This document shows, piece by piece, positions 1-7,351 of a DNA stretch of 10,730 bases (positions are counted from its first letter, which is position 1; the number at the start of each line of letters is the position of its first letter). The DNA lies in contig CAJBVC010000830.1 of assembly GCA_903958915.1 (NCBI GenBank), forward strand, positions 1-10,730. Reading direction: 5' to 3'. The notes below the pieces were generated by a model that was not told the origin of the DNA, did not search any database, and worked only from the letters and a program-made list of their open reading frames with translations. The stretch is from an uncultured beta proteobacterium (GTDB lineage: Bacteria; Pseudomonadota; Gammaproteobacteria; Burkholderiales; Burkholderiaceae_C). Position numbers and translations under genes: made by a program.

Positions 1-117
1 GCCAAATCAAGGAGGAGGCTCGGGCGAAGCCCGAACCGGGGGACATTCGCGGAGTTGGATATCCGGCGTGCGCTGCGTGCTAAACCGGTGAACTACTGAA
101 ACTATTGAAATCCATTC
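1..117. other. Unassigned segment upstream of cysT
   Basis: All three plus-strand frames are open from the window edge and stop at 81-83 (TAA), 89-91 (TGA) and 97-99 (TGA). The segment could therefore hold the 3' end of an upstream gene, but none of the three short translations resembles the C-terminus of a sulfate-binding protein or another family I recognise. It contains a compact hairpin, TCGGGC-GAA-GCCCGA (about 20-34), with no T-run after it, so it does not look like an intrinsic terminator. It also contains the palindrome GGATATCC (57-64). I see no convincing sigma-70 promoter and no good ribosome binding site just before cysT. The simplest reading is that cysT is transcribed from upstream, in an operon with an sbp or cysP gene outside the window. 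Confidence 0.4.
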
Positions 118-999
118 ATGACTGCTGCTGTTCTCTCAGCCTCACTATCTACAGTCGGGCTAAGCACCAATCGCGCTCCCAGGCGCGTGCTACCGGGCTT
201 CATGCTGACACTGGGCTACACGCTGTTCTATCTCTGCCTGATTGTGCTGATACCGCTGTCAGCGCTGCTGCTCAAAACCTTTACCCTGACCTGGGAACAG
301 TTTGCCGCAGCCGTGACCAGCCCACGTGTGCTGGCATCGTACCAGCTGACGTTTGGAGCATCGTTCCTGGCAGCGCTGGTCAACGTGTTTGCGGGTCTGC
401 TGCTGGCCTGGGTACTGGTGCGCTATGAATTCCCGGGCAAGAAGATCATCGATGCGCTGGTGGACTTGCCCTTTGCGCTGCCGACTGCGGTGGCCGGCAT
501 TTCACTCACTGCACTGCTGGCCGGCAATGGCTGGATTGGCCAGTATCTGGAGCCGCACGGCATTCAGCTGGCCTTTAACCGCAACGGCATTGTGATTGCA
601 CTGATTTTCATCGGCCTGCCGTTTGTGGTGCGCACGGTGCAGCCGGTACTCGAAGACGCCGAAAAGGAACTCGAAGAAGCAGCCACCTGCCTGGGCGCGT
701 CACGGCTACAGACCTTTCGTTATGTGATTTTCCCGGCCATCGCGCCGGCGCTGCTGACCGGTTTTGCCATGGCATTTGCACGAGCAGTTGGCGAATATGG
801 CTCGGTGATCTTCATCGCGGGAAACATGCCCATGATCTCGGAGATCACCCCGCTCATCATCATTGGGAAACTGGAGCAATATGACTATGCCGGCGCCACC
901 GCCGTGGCCACGGTCATGCTGGGAATCTCGTTTGTGCTGCTGCTGGTGATTAATGCGCTACAGAGCTGGCAGCGCAGCCGCTCCGGGGGCAAATCATGA
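118..999 (+). CDS. cysT: Sulfate/thiosulfate ABC transporter permease CysT (CysU)
   Basis: This is one of the two inner-membrane channel subunits of the sulfate/thiosulfate importer (CysTWA plus a periplasmic Sbp or CysP), which feeds assimilatory sulfate reduction and cysteine synthesis. The 293-residue product is of normal length for the family. A hydrophilic N-terminus is followed by a first membrane segment near residues 30-52 and about five more, typical of the binding-protein-dependent permease fold. The EAA loop that contacts the ATPase is clear: EEAATCLGA at residues 186-194, followed by the TFRYVIFP segment. The run [15 protein letters not shown] (113-127) and the [10 protein letters not shown] run (221-230) are characteristic of CysT/CysW permeases. 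The start at 118 is the first ATG giving a full-length N-terminus, although no clear Shine-Dalgarno precedes it. Its stop overlaps the cysW start (ATGA), indicating translational coupling. Family assignment is firm; sulfate versus thiosulfate preference cannot be read from the permease. Confidence 0.95.
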   Translation: MTAAVLSASLSTVGLSTNRAPRRVLPGFMLTLGYTLFYLCLIVLIPLSALLLKTFTLTWEQFAAAVTSPRVLASYQLTFGASFLAALVNVFAGLLLAWVLVRYEFPGKKIIDALVDLPFALPTAVAGISLTALLAGNGWIGQYLEPHGIQLAFNRNGIVIALIFIGLPFVVRTVQPVLEDAEKELEEAATCLGASRLQTFRYVIFPAIAPALLTGFAMAFARAVGEYGSVIFIAGNMPMISEITPLIIIGKLEQYDYAGATAVATVMLGISFVLLLVINALQSWQRSRSGGKS

Positions 1000-1880
1000 G
1001 CACACGCACACTGGGCCGGGTGGACGCCGGCACCACGGAGCCGATCTGGGTGCGCCGAACGCTGATTGGTCTGGCTCTGGGTTTTGTTTTCTTGTTCCTG
1101 CTGCTGCCGTTGGCCGCAGTATTCACCGAAGCTTTGCGCAAGGGGCTTCCGGCTGCGCTGGAGGCCCTGAGAGAGCCAGACGCCTGGAGCGCGATCCGAC
1201 TGACTCTGATCACCGCCGCAGTGGCTGTGCCACTCAACCTGGTGTTTGGTGTCGCCGCCGCCTGGGCAGTCGCCAAATACGAGTTCAGGGGCAAAGCCTT
1301 CTTGACCACGCTGATCGACCTGCCGTTCTCGGTCTCGCCGGTGGTGGCTGGTCTCATTTATGTGCTGATGTTTGGTGCACAGGGCTGGTTTGGACCTTTG
1401 CTTGCCGAACATGACATCAAGATTGTGTTTGCCGTGCCAGGCATTATTCTGGCAACCATCTTTGTCACCTTCCCGTTCATTGCCCGCGAGTTGATCCCGC
1501 TGATGCAGGCGCAAGGCACCGACGAGGAGCAGGCCGCCATTGTGCTGGGTGCCACCGGCTGGCAAACCTTCTGGCATGTGACGCTGCCCAACATCAAATG
1601 GGGACTGGTGTATGGCGTGATCCTGTGCAACGCACGTGCCATGGGCGAATTTGGCGCGGTGTCGGTGGTCTCGGGCCACATCCGTGGCCAGACCAATACG
1701 CTGCCATTGCATGTCGAGATTTTGTACAACGAGTACCAGTCGGTGGCGGCCTTTGCCGTGGCGTCCCTGCTGGCGCTGCTGGCACTGCTCACATTACTGA
1801 TCAAGTCGGTGGTCGAGTGGCAGTTTGAACGCGATCAGAAAGCCGCGGTTTCTCTGCCACCTGAGCGGCCGAATGTTTGA
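996..1880 (+). CDS. cysW: Sulfate/thiosulfate ABC transporter permease CysW
   Basis: This is the second channel subunit of the sulfate importer, paired with CysT in the inner membrane. The 294-residue product has a first membrane segment near residues 22-44 and further ones downstream. It carries the family runs [15 protein letters not shown] (105-119) and [15 protein letters not shown] (213-227). The EAA loop is degenerate, [10 protein letters not shown] at 177-186, followed by TFWHVTLP, as is usual in CysW. The ATG at 996 overlaps the cysT stop by 4 nt and has a G-rich ribosome binding site (GGGGG, 985-989) six bases upstream. The gene ends at TGA 1878-1880, whose last two bases are the first two bases of the tandem repeat array. 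The final residues ([13 protein letters not shown]) may therefore have been shaped by insertion of that repeat. Membership of the cys operon with cysT and cysA is clear. Confidence 0.95.
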   Translation: MSTRTLGRVDAGTTEPIWVRRTLIGLALGFVFLFLLLPLAAVFTEALRKGLPAALEALREPDAWSAIRLTLITAAVAVPLNLVFGVAAAWAVAKYEFRGKAFLTTLIDLPFSVSPVVAGLIYVLMFGAQGWFGPLLAEHDIKIVFAVPGIILATIFVTFPFIARELIPLMQAQGTDEEQAAIVLGATGWQTFWHVTLPNIKWGLVYGVILCNARAMGEFGAVSVVSGHIRGQTNTLPLHVEILYNEYQSVAAFAVASLLALLALLTLLIKSVVEWQFERDQKAAVSLPPERPNV

Positions 1881-2069
1881 CGCACACCCCGTGGCATGCG
1901 CGCACTGCGTGTCGCGATGCCTTCCCCTTGCAGGGGCAACACCGGTGGCCCGGCAGAGCCGGTTCCACGGTGTTGACGCACACCCCGTGGCATGCGCGCA
2001 CTGCGTGTCGCGATGCCTCCCCTTGCAGGGGCAACACCGGTGGCCCGGCAGAGCCGGTTCCACGGTGTT
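1879..2069 (+). repeat. Tandem pair of ~96-bp structured repeats between cysW and cysA
   Basis: Two head-to-tail copies, 1879-1974 (96 nt) and 1975-2069 (95 nt), are identical by eye except for one T missing in the second copy (GATGCCTTCCCC versus GATGCCTCCCC). Each copy begins GACGCACACCCCGTGG and ends CCACGGTGTT, so the ends are imperfect inverted repeats. Within copy 1 three hairpins can form: GCAT(g)CGCGCAC / GTG(t)CGCGATGC around a TGC loop (1894-1920); CCCCT-TGC-AGGGG (1924-1936); and a longer one with outer arms AACACCG(g)TGG / CCACGGTGTT and inner CCGGC-AGA-GCCGG (1938-1974). TGTT precedes copy 1 (1874-1877) and ends both copies. The element occupies nearly the whole cysW-cysA gap. 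It looks like a REP/BIME-type palindromic unit, which in other operons affects mRNA stability or termination. The family is not one I can name. Confidence 0.85.
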
Positions 2070-2114
2070 CCTGGCTTGACAACGGCGAATACGTAAAGAC
2101 TTGAGTACTGAACT

Positions 2115-3233
2115 ATGAGCATTGAAATCAGAAACGTCAGCAAAGACTTTGGCAGCTTCCACGCCCTGCGCGATGTGTCGCTGGACATCGAGTCGGGCGA
2201 ACTCGTCGCGCTGCTGGGACCGTCGGGCTGCGGCAAGACCACGCTGCTGCGCATCATCGCCGGGCTGGAGACTGCGGATCGAGGACACATCCTGTTCAAC
2301 GGCGCAGACACCACCGACAAGCATGTGCGCGAGCGCAATGTGGGGTTTGTGTTCCAGCATTACGCACTGTTTCGCCACATGAGTGTGTTTGACAACGTGG
2401 CTTTCGGTCTGCGCATGAAGCCCAAGGCGACGCGCCCCAGTGAGTTGGTGATCAAACAGAAGGTGCATGACCTGCTGAATCTGGTGCAGCTGGATTGGCT
2501 GGCGGATCGTTACCCCTCACAACTCTCGGGGGGGCAGCGTCAGCGCATTGCGCTAGCCCGGGCTCTTGCCGTAGAGCCGCAGGTGCTGTTGCTGGATGAA
2601 CCCTTTGGTGCGCTGGATGCCAAGGTGCGCAAGGAGTTGCGTCGCTGGCTGCGGCGCCTGCACGATGATTTGCATGTGACCAGTATTTTTGTCACCCACG
2701 ATCAGGAAGAAGCACTGGAGGTAGCCGACCGGGTGGTGTTGATGAACACCGGCCAGGTCGAGCAGATTGGCTCGCCACAAGATGTCTGGGACCATCCGGC
2801 CAGCCCGTTTGTCTATGGATTTTTAGGCGATGTGAACCTGTTTCATGGCCGCGCGCATGAGGGCGAGATGCAGATTGGCGAAGACGACCTCGGCCTGCGT
2901 CTGTCCGCACCCGAGCACAGCGAAGTGCAGGACAGCAAAGCATTTGCCTATGTGCGCCCGCATGATCTGGATGTGCAGCGTTATCTGGCCGGTACCAGCA
3001 CGGCCGATCAGTCGCGTGGCATTGTGGCCAAGCTGACCCGCGCCATGGTGGTCGGGCCGATTGCACGGCTGGAGTTGTTGCCGCTGGATGCGGCGTCGGT
3101 GGGCAGCAACGAAATCATCGAGGCCCAGATCGGGGCGCAGCAGTACGCCAATCTGGCACTCAAAGAGGGTGAAACCGTGCTGCTGACCCCACGCAGAGCG
3201 CGCGTGTTTGTGGCGCAGGGCGAAGGCATCTGA
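2115..3233 (+). CDS. cysA: Sulfate/thiosulfate ABC transporter ATP-binding protein CysA
   Basis: This is the cytoplasmic ATPase that powers CysTW. The 372-residue product has all nucleotide-binding motifs: Walker [10 protein letters not shown] (35-43), Q-loop Q81, signature LSGGQRQR (137-144), Walker B VLLLDEP (157-163), D-loop ALD (166-168) and switch histidine H195. After the ATPase domain (about 1-235) comes a C-terminal TOBE-like regulatory region (about 240-365) with the CysA-type [10 protein letters not shown] run. The order after cysT and cysW, with the same orientation, fixes its role as the sulfate-importer ATPase rather than another CUT1/MOI-type ATPase. The start at 2115 gives the canonical [14 protein letters not shown]-terminus. 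No strong Shine-Dalgarno is visible, and 234 nt, including the tandem repeat, separate it from cysW. That is unusually long for this operon and suggests CysA is made at a level uncoupled from the permeases. It converges with ygiQ, 11 bp downstream. Confidence 0.95.
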   Translation: MSIEIRNVSKDFGSFHALRDVSLDIESGELVALLGPSGCGKTTLLRIIAGLETADRGHILFNGADTTDKHVRERNVGFVFQHYALFRHMSVFDNVAFGLRMKPKATRPSELVIKQKVHDLLNLVQLDWLADRYPSQLSGGQRQRIALARALAVEPQVLLLDEPFGALDAKVRKELRRWLRRLHDDLHVTSIFVTHDQEEALEVADRVVLMNTGQVEQIGSPQDVWDHPASPFVYGFLGDVNLFHGRAHEGEMQIGEDDLGLRLSAPEHSEVQDSKAFAYVRPHDLDVQRYLAGTSTADQSRGIVAKLTRAMVVGPIARLELLPLDAASVGSNEIIEAQIGAQQYANLALKEGETVLLTPRRARVFVAQGEGI

Positions 3234-3244
3234 ACCGTGCTACA

Positions 3245-5602
3245 TCACTTCGGAATGTTGGCCTTTTTGCCGCCAGATCGCCCCGTTGCCGCGCCACGCG
3301 GCGGCAAACCGGTGTGTTGCGTCAGCAGGCGCCCCGGGGTCGGTGGCGTCATGGGTCTGGGGGTCGAGTTTTTCTTGCGCGCACTCTGGTAAGCCCCGCC
3401 GTCCAGCGGCTGGTAGGTGGGCACCAGATGGTGCTTGCCATTGCCGATGAGGTCGCTTCGCCCCATGGCTTTAAGCGCCTCGCGCAGCAGGGGCCAGTTG
3501 GCCGGATCGTGGTAGCGCAAAAATGCCTTGTGCAGCCGCCTGCGTTTCTCGCCACGCACGATATCGACCGTTTCCTCGGCGTCGTCGGGCACACGATGAA
3601 TCCTGCGCAATGGATTGCGGCCACTGTGGTACATCGCAGTCGCGGTCGCCATCGGGCTGGGATAAAAAGTCTGCACCTGATCGGCGCGAAACCCGTTCTT
3701 TTTCAGCCAGATCGCCAGGTGCATCATGTCTTCGTCGCTGGTGCCCGGATGGGCGGCTATGAAGTACGGCACCAGAAACTGTTTCTTGCCAGCTTCGGCC
3801 GAGAATTTCTCAAACAGGGCCTTGAACTTGTCGTACGAGCCGATGCCGGGCTTCATCATCTTGGTCAACGGACCCTGCTCCGTATGCTCCGGCGCGATCT
3901 TGAGGTAACCCCCGACGTGGTGCTGCACCAGTTCCTTCACATATTCGGGGCTTTTCACCGCCAGGTCATAGCGCAGACCGGAGCCGATCAGGATTTTCTT
4001 GATGCCGCGCAGGGCACGGCCGCGTCGGTACATCGATATCAGCGGGCCGTGGTCGGTCGTCAGGTTCTGGCAAATGCCGGGGTAAACACAACTGGGTTTG
4101 CGACACGCCGCCTCGATCTCCGGGCTCTTGCAACCCAGGCGGTACATATTGGCTGTCGGGCCACCCAGATCAGAAATGGTGCCGGTGAAGCCGGTCACTT
4201 TGTCGCGGATATCCTCAATCTCGCGAATCACCGAGTCCTCCGAGCGGCTCTGAATAATGCGCCCTTCGTGCTCGGTGATGGAGCAAAACGTGCAGCCGCC
4301 AAAGCAGCCGCGCATGATGTTGACGCTGAAGCGGATCATCTCCCAGGCCGGAATTTTGGTGGCGCCGTCATGGCTGCCTTTTTCGTCGGCGTAGGACGGG
4401 TGTGGGCTGCGCGCGTAGGGCAAATCGAATACGAAATCCATCTCGGCGGTGGTCAACGGGATGGGCGGCGGGTTGATCCAGACATCACGCGCCGTCACAC
4501 CTTCCCCATGGGTCTGCACCAGCGCGCGGGCGTTGCCGGGGTTGGTCTCCAGGTGCAACACCCGGTTGGCATGCGCGTACAGCACGGGGTCGCTCCTGAC
4601 CTGCTCGTAGCTCGGCAACCGAATGACAGACCGGTCACGTGGCGGCACCTTGAGCTTGCCGGCAAGCGCCGGATTGGCATAAAAAGTGATGGGAACGCCC
4701 GTGGATATTGCGTAAACAGCTCCCGATTTAATAGCATCCGCGTTGGATTTGTCGGCCACGCTCTTTGCATCGTCTTCTTTGGCACAGGTTTTGCCCTGGT
4801 CTGCCGCCTGCTCCGAAGTAGTTCGGTAGGGGTTGACGTGGGCTTCAACGCGCCCGGGTTCATCCACGCTGCGGGAATCGATCTCAAACCAGCCCTCAGG
4901 CGACATGCGGCGAAAGAAGGCCGTACCGCGGACATCCGTAATCTGCTCCACCGGCTCCCGGGCAGCGAGGCGATGGGCGATTTCCACAATCGCGCGCTCG
5001 GCATTGCCGTACAGGAGCAAATCGCACTTGGCGTCCACCACGATGCTGCGGCGCACCTTGTCGCTCCAGTAGTCGTAATGGGCGATGCGGCGCAAAGAGC
5101 CTTCAATGCCGCCCAGAATGATGGGGACGTCCTTGAAGGCTTCACGGCAGCGTTGGCTGTAGACGATGGCGGCGCGGTCCGGGCGCTTGCCACCCACGTC
5201 GCCAGGGGTGTAGGCATCATCGGTGCGAATCTTGCGGTCGGCGGTGTAGCGGTTGATCATGGAGTCCATGTTCCCCGCGGTCACGCCCCAAAACAGGTTG
5301 GGTTTGCCCAGGGCCTTGAAGGCCTGGGCGCTGGACCAGTCGGGCTGCGCAATGATGCCGACCCGAAAGCCCTGGGCTTCGAGCATGCGGCCAATCACGG
5401 CCATGCCAAAGCTGGGATGGTCCACATAGGCGTCGCCGGTCACCAGAATGACATCGCAACTGTCCCAGCCCAGTTTGTCCATCTCGGTGCGGCTCATGGG
5501 CAAAAACGGGGCTATGCCGAAGCGGGCTGCCCAGAATTTGCGGTAGCTCGTGAGCGGCTTGGCAGCGCGGGCGAAGAAAGAAACGTCGATGGGGGCGTTC
5601 AT
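3245..5602 (-). CDS. ygiQ: YgiQ family radical SAM protein (UPF0313)
   Basis: The 785-residue product is a cytoplasmic iron-sulfur enzyme of the radical-SAM superfamily; the physiological reaction of YgiQ proteins is not established. The N-terminal YgiQ-type domain (about 20-290) contains the hallmark run [20 protein letters not shown] (45-64). The radical-SAM core holds the CxxxCxxC cluster ligands C433, C437 and C440 in [10 protein letters not shown]. Further Cys residues at 491, 500, 505 and 511, in the segment after GGPTANMYR, are a YgiQ feature. The C-terminal extension (about 640-785, DUF3362-type) includes [15 protein letters not shown] and ends in a basic, disordered tail. The start ATG (complement of 5600-5602) agrees with the usual N-terminus. 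Compared with my recollection of E. coli YgiQ, the variable linker after NPYRTTSEQ (residues about 266-305) carries an Ala/Lys/Asp-rich insert, and there is a short extra segment near 405-416. The gene stands alone on the minus strand. Confidence 0.95.
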   Translation of the reverse strand: MNAPIDVSFFARAAKPLTSYRKFWAARFGIAPFLPMSRTEMDKLGWDSCDVILVTGDAYVDHPSFGMAVIGRMLEAQGFRVGIIAQPDWSSAQAFKALGKPNLFWGVTAGNMDSMINRYTADRKIRTDDAYTPGDVGGKRPDRAAIVYSQRCREAFKDVPIILGGIEGSLRRIAHYDYWSDKVRRSIVVDAKCDLLLYGNAERAIVEIAHRLAAREPVEQITDVRGTAFFRRMSPEGWFEIDSRSVDEPGRVEAHVNPYRTTSEQAADQGKTCAKEDDAKSVADKSNADAIKSGAVYAISTGVPITFYANPALAGKLKVPPRDRSVIRLPSYEQVRSDPVLYAHANRVLHLETNPGNARALVQTHGEGVTARDVWINPPPIPLTTAEMDFVFDLPYARSPHPSYADEKGSHDGATKIPAWEMIRFSVNIMRGCFGGCTFCSITEHEGRIIQSRSEDSVIREIEDIRDKVTGFTGTISDLGGPTANMYRLGCKSPEIEAACRKPSCVYPGICQNLTTDHGPLISMYRRGRALRGIKKILIGSGLRYDLAVKSPEYVKELVQHHVGGYLKIAPEHTEQGPLTKMMKPGIGSYDKFKALFEKFSAEAGKKQFLVPYFIAAHPGTSDEDMMHLAIWLKKNGFRADQVQTFYPSPMATATAMYHSGRNPLRRIHRVPDDAEETVDIVRGEKRRRLHKAFLRYHDPANWPLLREALKAMGRSDLIGNGKHHLVPTYQPLDGGAYQSARKKNSTPRPMTPPTPGRLLTQHTGLPPRGAATGRSGGKKANIPK
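4673..4741 (-). repeat. Possible dispersed-repeat remnant inside the ygiQ linker
   Basis: On the ygiQ coding strand this stretch runs from about codon 288 to 310 and begins GATGCTATTAAATCGGGAGC, followed by an imperfect stem ACGC/GCGT and ending in ACTTTTTATGC. It is visibly richer in A and T than the surrounding gene. From memory, Comamonadaceae genomes contain many intergenic copies of an element with the same order of parts: GCTATTAAA, a short hairpin containing GCGC, then a CACTTTTT end. The segment lies in the least conserved part of YgiQ, where extra sequence is tolerated, and keeps the reading frame open. The similarity is recollection, not an alignment, so the call is tentative. Ordinary linker divergence would explain it equally well. 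Confidence 0.35.
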
Positions 5603-5670
5603 GGTTGGGTAAAAGGGGTGGCCAAGTGTAAGGAGTTGCGCGTCCCGATGCTCTCGTAAGGGCTACGGCA

Positions 5671-5684
5671 GGGGTACAAACCCC
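5671..5684. other. Short hairpin in the ygiQ-aotJ divergent region
   Basis: GGGGT-ACAA-ACCCC forms a perfect 5-bp stem with a 4-base loop in the 196-bp gap between the divergent ygiQ and aotJ genes. It is not followed by a T-run on either strand and is too weak for a terminator. It could be an operator half-site arrangement or chance. Apart from this and the candidate aotJ -10 element, I see nothing definable in 5603-5798. Confidence 0.3.
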
Positions 5685-5729
5685 AATACGCAAGTTGAAT
5701 CAGGCATCAATTTTGCTCACCGTACCTCG

Positions 5730-5735
5730 TAGAAT
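5730..5735 (+). promoter_or_regulatory. Candidate -10 element for the aot operon
   Basis: TAGAAT differs from the TATAAT consensus by one base and lies 63 nt before the aotJ start, in an AT-richer part of the divergent gap. The -35 partner is weak: TCAATT at 5707-5712 gives 17-nt spacing, while the better TTGAAT (5695-5700) is 29 nt away. The weak -35 could mean that an activator is needed, but no ArgR-like operator could be identified by eye. Confidence 0.4.
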
Positions 5736-5787
5736 CGTTTTTGTCCCTATTTTTAACCCGGCCGGGCTCGCCAGCTCGGCACCATTC

Positions 5788-5792
5788 AGGAA
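5788..5792 (+). promoter_or_regulatory. Ribosome binding site of aotJ
   Basis: AGGAA lies six bases upstream of the ATG at 5799. It supports that start, which also gives a textbook signal peptide. Confidence 0.7.
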
Positions 5793-5798
5793 CCATCC

Positions 5799-6575
5799 AT
5801 GAAGAAACTTCTGCTTGTCCTCGCACTGGGCTCACTGTGCACACTGTCCTTTGCGCAGGGAAAAGACCTTAAAGTTGCCATCGACCCCACCTACGAGCCC
5901 TTCACGTTCAAGACTGCGGATGGCAAGCCCACCGGCTTTGACGTGGACATCGCCAGTGCGCTGTGCGAGCAGATCAAGCGCAAATGCGTTTTCGTCGAGC
6001 AGGTTTGGGACAGCATGATCCCTGGCCTCATGGCCAAGAAATACGACGTCATCATCAGCTCGATGTCCATCACGGAAGACCGCCTCAAACAGATCGATTT
6101 CACCGAGAAGTACTACAACACGCCCAGCCGCGTGGTGATGAAGAAAGATGTGAAGTACACCGGCCCGGCCTCCATCAAGGGCAAAAAAGTTGGTGTGTTG
6201 AAGGCCAGCACCCAGGAAAAGTACGCCTTGGGCGAACTCAAGACCGCTGGGGTGGAAGTGGTTTCTTACGAAGCGCAGGACCAGGTCTACCTGGACATCA
6301 AGGCCGGTCGCCTCGATGGCACAGTGGCCGACTACGTGGAAGTGACCGGTGGGTTCCTGGAAAAGCCGGACGGAAAAGACTTTGAACTCAAAGGCGAAGA
6401 GTTGTACATCCAGAAATACTTCGGCACTGGCGCCGGAATTGGCTTGCGCAAGGGTGAGGCAGCGCTCAAGGGCGAGCTCAATGCTGCCATCAAGGCGATA
6501 CGCGGCAACGGCAAATACAAGACCATCAACGACAAATACTTTGCCAAGTACAAACTCGACGTGTACGGCAAGTAA
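5799..6575 (+). CDS. aotJ: Periplasmic lysine/arginine/ornithine/histidine-binding protein (AotJ/ArgT/HisJ family)
   Basis: This is the substrate-binding subunit of a polar amino acid ABC importer, exported to the periplasm. The 258-residue precursor has a signal peptide (MKKLLLVLALGSLCTLSFA, cleavage probably after residue 19) and a type-II periplasmic binding fold. HisJ/ArgT hallmarks are present: the DPTYEPF aromatic ligand contact, the small disulfide loop LCEQIKRKC, the SSMSITEDR segment whose Ser and Arg bind the substrate carboxylate in HisJ, GVLKASTQE, and the acidic contact in GTVADYVEV. The C-terminus YFAKYKLDVYGK matches the family's usual DVYG ending. These features point to basic amino acids (arginine, ornithine, lysine or histidine), but the exact preference is inference. 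It is the first gene of an operon in the order of P. aeruginosa aotJQMOP, and a terminator-like hairpin follows it, consistent with high production of the binding protein relative to the permeases. Confidence 0.92.
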   Translation: MKKLLLVLALGSLCTLSFAQGKDLKVAIDPTYEPFTFKTADGKPTGFDVDIASALCEQIKRKCVFVEQVWDSMIPGLMAKKYDVIISSMSITEDRLKQIDFTEKYYNTPSRVVMKKDVKYTGPASIKGKKVGVLKASTQEKYALGELKTAGVEVVSYEAQDQVYLDIKAGRLDGTVADYVEVTGGFLEKPDGKDFELKGEELYIQKYFGTGAGIGLRKGEAALKGELNAAIKAIRGNGKYKTINDKYFAKYKLDVYGK

Positions 6576-6591
6576 GCTTTACATGGACACC

Positions 6592-6631
6592 AGCGTCGGC
6601 GCACAAATCTCCTGTGCTCCGGCGCTTTTTT
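6592..6631 (+). terminator. Intrinsic terminator/attenuator between aotJ and aotQ
   Basis: The arms GCGTCGGCGCACA (6593-6605) and TGTGCTCCGGCGC (6613-6625) form a 13-position stem with one C/T mismatch and one T-G wobble. The loop is AATCTCC, and the 3' arm is followed directly by six Ts (6626-6631). It starts 17 nt after the aotJ stop and ends 33 nt before aotQ, inside an otherwise tight operon with all genes on one strand. A partially efficient terminator here would leave abundant aotJ mRNA and lower readthrough into aotQMOP. The hisJ-hisQ gap of Salmonella carries a REP element at the equivalent place. No second promoter is obvious after it. Confidence 0.85.
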
Positions 6632-6664
6632 GTCTGAGCAGGCCGTGACCGCTGCGACTTTCGC

Positions 6665-7351
6665 ATGAACTCTTACCTTCTTGCCATCCTGCAGGGCTCG
6701 GTGTTGACCGTTGGTGTTTCGCTTCTAGCCTTGGTGGTTTCTATCATGCTGGGACTTATTGGCGCAGCCGCCAAGTTGTCCGGGCGGCCGGTTCTGGTGG
6801 GTATCGCGACGCTGTACACCACGGTGATTCGCGGCATCCCGGACCTGGTGGTGATGCTGCTGGTGTTTTACGGCGGAACCATCGGCCTGAACAACCTGCT
6901 CGAATGGCTTGGCAGTGAGGCCACCGTGGACATCAACCCATTCACGGCTGGTGTACTGACCCTGGGCTTTATCTACGGCGCCTATATGGTGGAGACGTTT
7001 CGCGGCGCCATCCTGTCCATTCCCAAGGGCCAGGCCGAAGCGGCGTGGGCATTTGGCATGGGTCGGGTGCAAACATTTATCCGCATTACCGCACCGCAAA
7101 TGGTGCGCTACGCCCTGCCCGGCTTTACCAACAATTGGCTGGTGCTGATCAAGTCGACCGCCCTGGTCAGCCTGATCGGGCTCAAAGAAATGACCTATCT
7201 GGCCAAGCAGGCCAGTGCAGCGACCCGTTCGCCCTTCTTGTTCTTCCTGTTTACCGCGGCGCTTTTTCTGATTTACACAACGGTCTCGCTTTATGCGTTG
7301 CGCAAGCTCAATGCCCGCTACAGCCTAGGCACCAAGCGGGGGACGCTCTGA
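6665..7351 (+). CDS. aotQ: Basic amino acid ABC transporter permease (AotQ/HisQ/ArtQ family)
   Basis: This is one of two inner-membrane channel subunits for arginine/ornithine/histidine-type substrates. The 228-residue product is typical of HisQ in length. The sequence LGLIGAAAKLSG (29-40), the IRGIPDLVVMLLVFYG run (55-70) and TLGFIYGAYMVETFRGA (99-115) align with HisQ by recollection. The EAA loop is AEAAWAFGM (124-132), followed by APQMVRYALPG, and the protein ends with the HisQ-like RYSLGTKRGTL. Roughly five membrane segments are evident. The start ATG lacks a strong ribosome binding site, but the N-terminus (MNSYLLAILQGSVLTV) matches the family. The stop TGA shares its last base with the aotM start codon, indicating coupling. 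Expression probably depends on readthrough of the hairpin upstream. Confidence 0.93.
   Translation: MNSYLLAILQGSVLTVGVSLLALVVSIMLGLIGAAAKLSGRPVLVGIATLYTTVIRGIPDLVVMLLVFYGGTIGLNNLLEWLGSEATVDINPFTAGVLTLGFIYGAYMVETFRGAILSIPKGQAEAAWAFGMGRVQTFIRITAPQMVRYALPGFTNNWLVLIKSTALVSLIGLKEMTYLAKQASAATRSPFLFFLFTAALFLIYTTVSLYALRKLNARYSLGTKRGTL

Noticed and set aside
885..1804. Minus-strand open frames opposite cysT and cysW
   Set aside because: They are compositional shadows of two clearly identified permease genes, with no family resemblance.
1879..2069. The two repeats as a minimal CRISPR array
   Set aside because: The copies are directly adjacent with no spacer, are 96 nt long and strongly palindromic throughout, and no cas genes are present.
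1825..2104. Open frames reading through the tandem repeats, giving a duplicated Cys-rich peptide (HPVACAHCVSRC)
   Set aside because: The Cys pattern recurs only because the DNA is duplicated. The one-base difference between copies shifts the frame, the frames have no ribosome binding site, and hairpin-forming DNA explains the sequence better.
2076..2104. TTGACA at 2076-2081 as a -35 box for a separate cysA promoter
   Set aside because: The -35 match is perfect, but at 16-18 nt spacing there is no acceptable -10 (ACTTGA or neighbours), so a promoter is not supported by sequence alone.
3314..5659. A 781-codon open frame on the plus strand opposite ygiQ
   Set aside because: Its length follows from the GC-rich codon usage of ygiQ on the other strand. 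The translation resembles no protein family, has no ribosome binding site and overlaps a well-conserved enzyme almost completely.
7045..7350. An upstream extension of aotM into aotQ (339-residue form)
   Set aside because: The extra N-terminus is out-of-frame aotQ sequence without homology. The ATG at 7351 gives the standard HisM length and overlaps the aotQ stop in a typical coupled arrangement.
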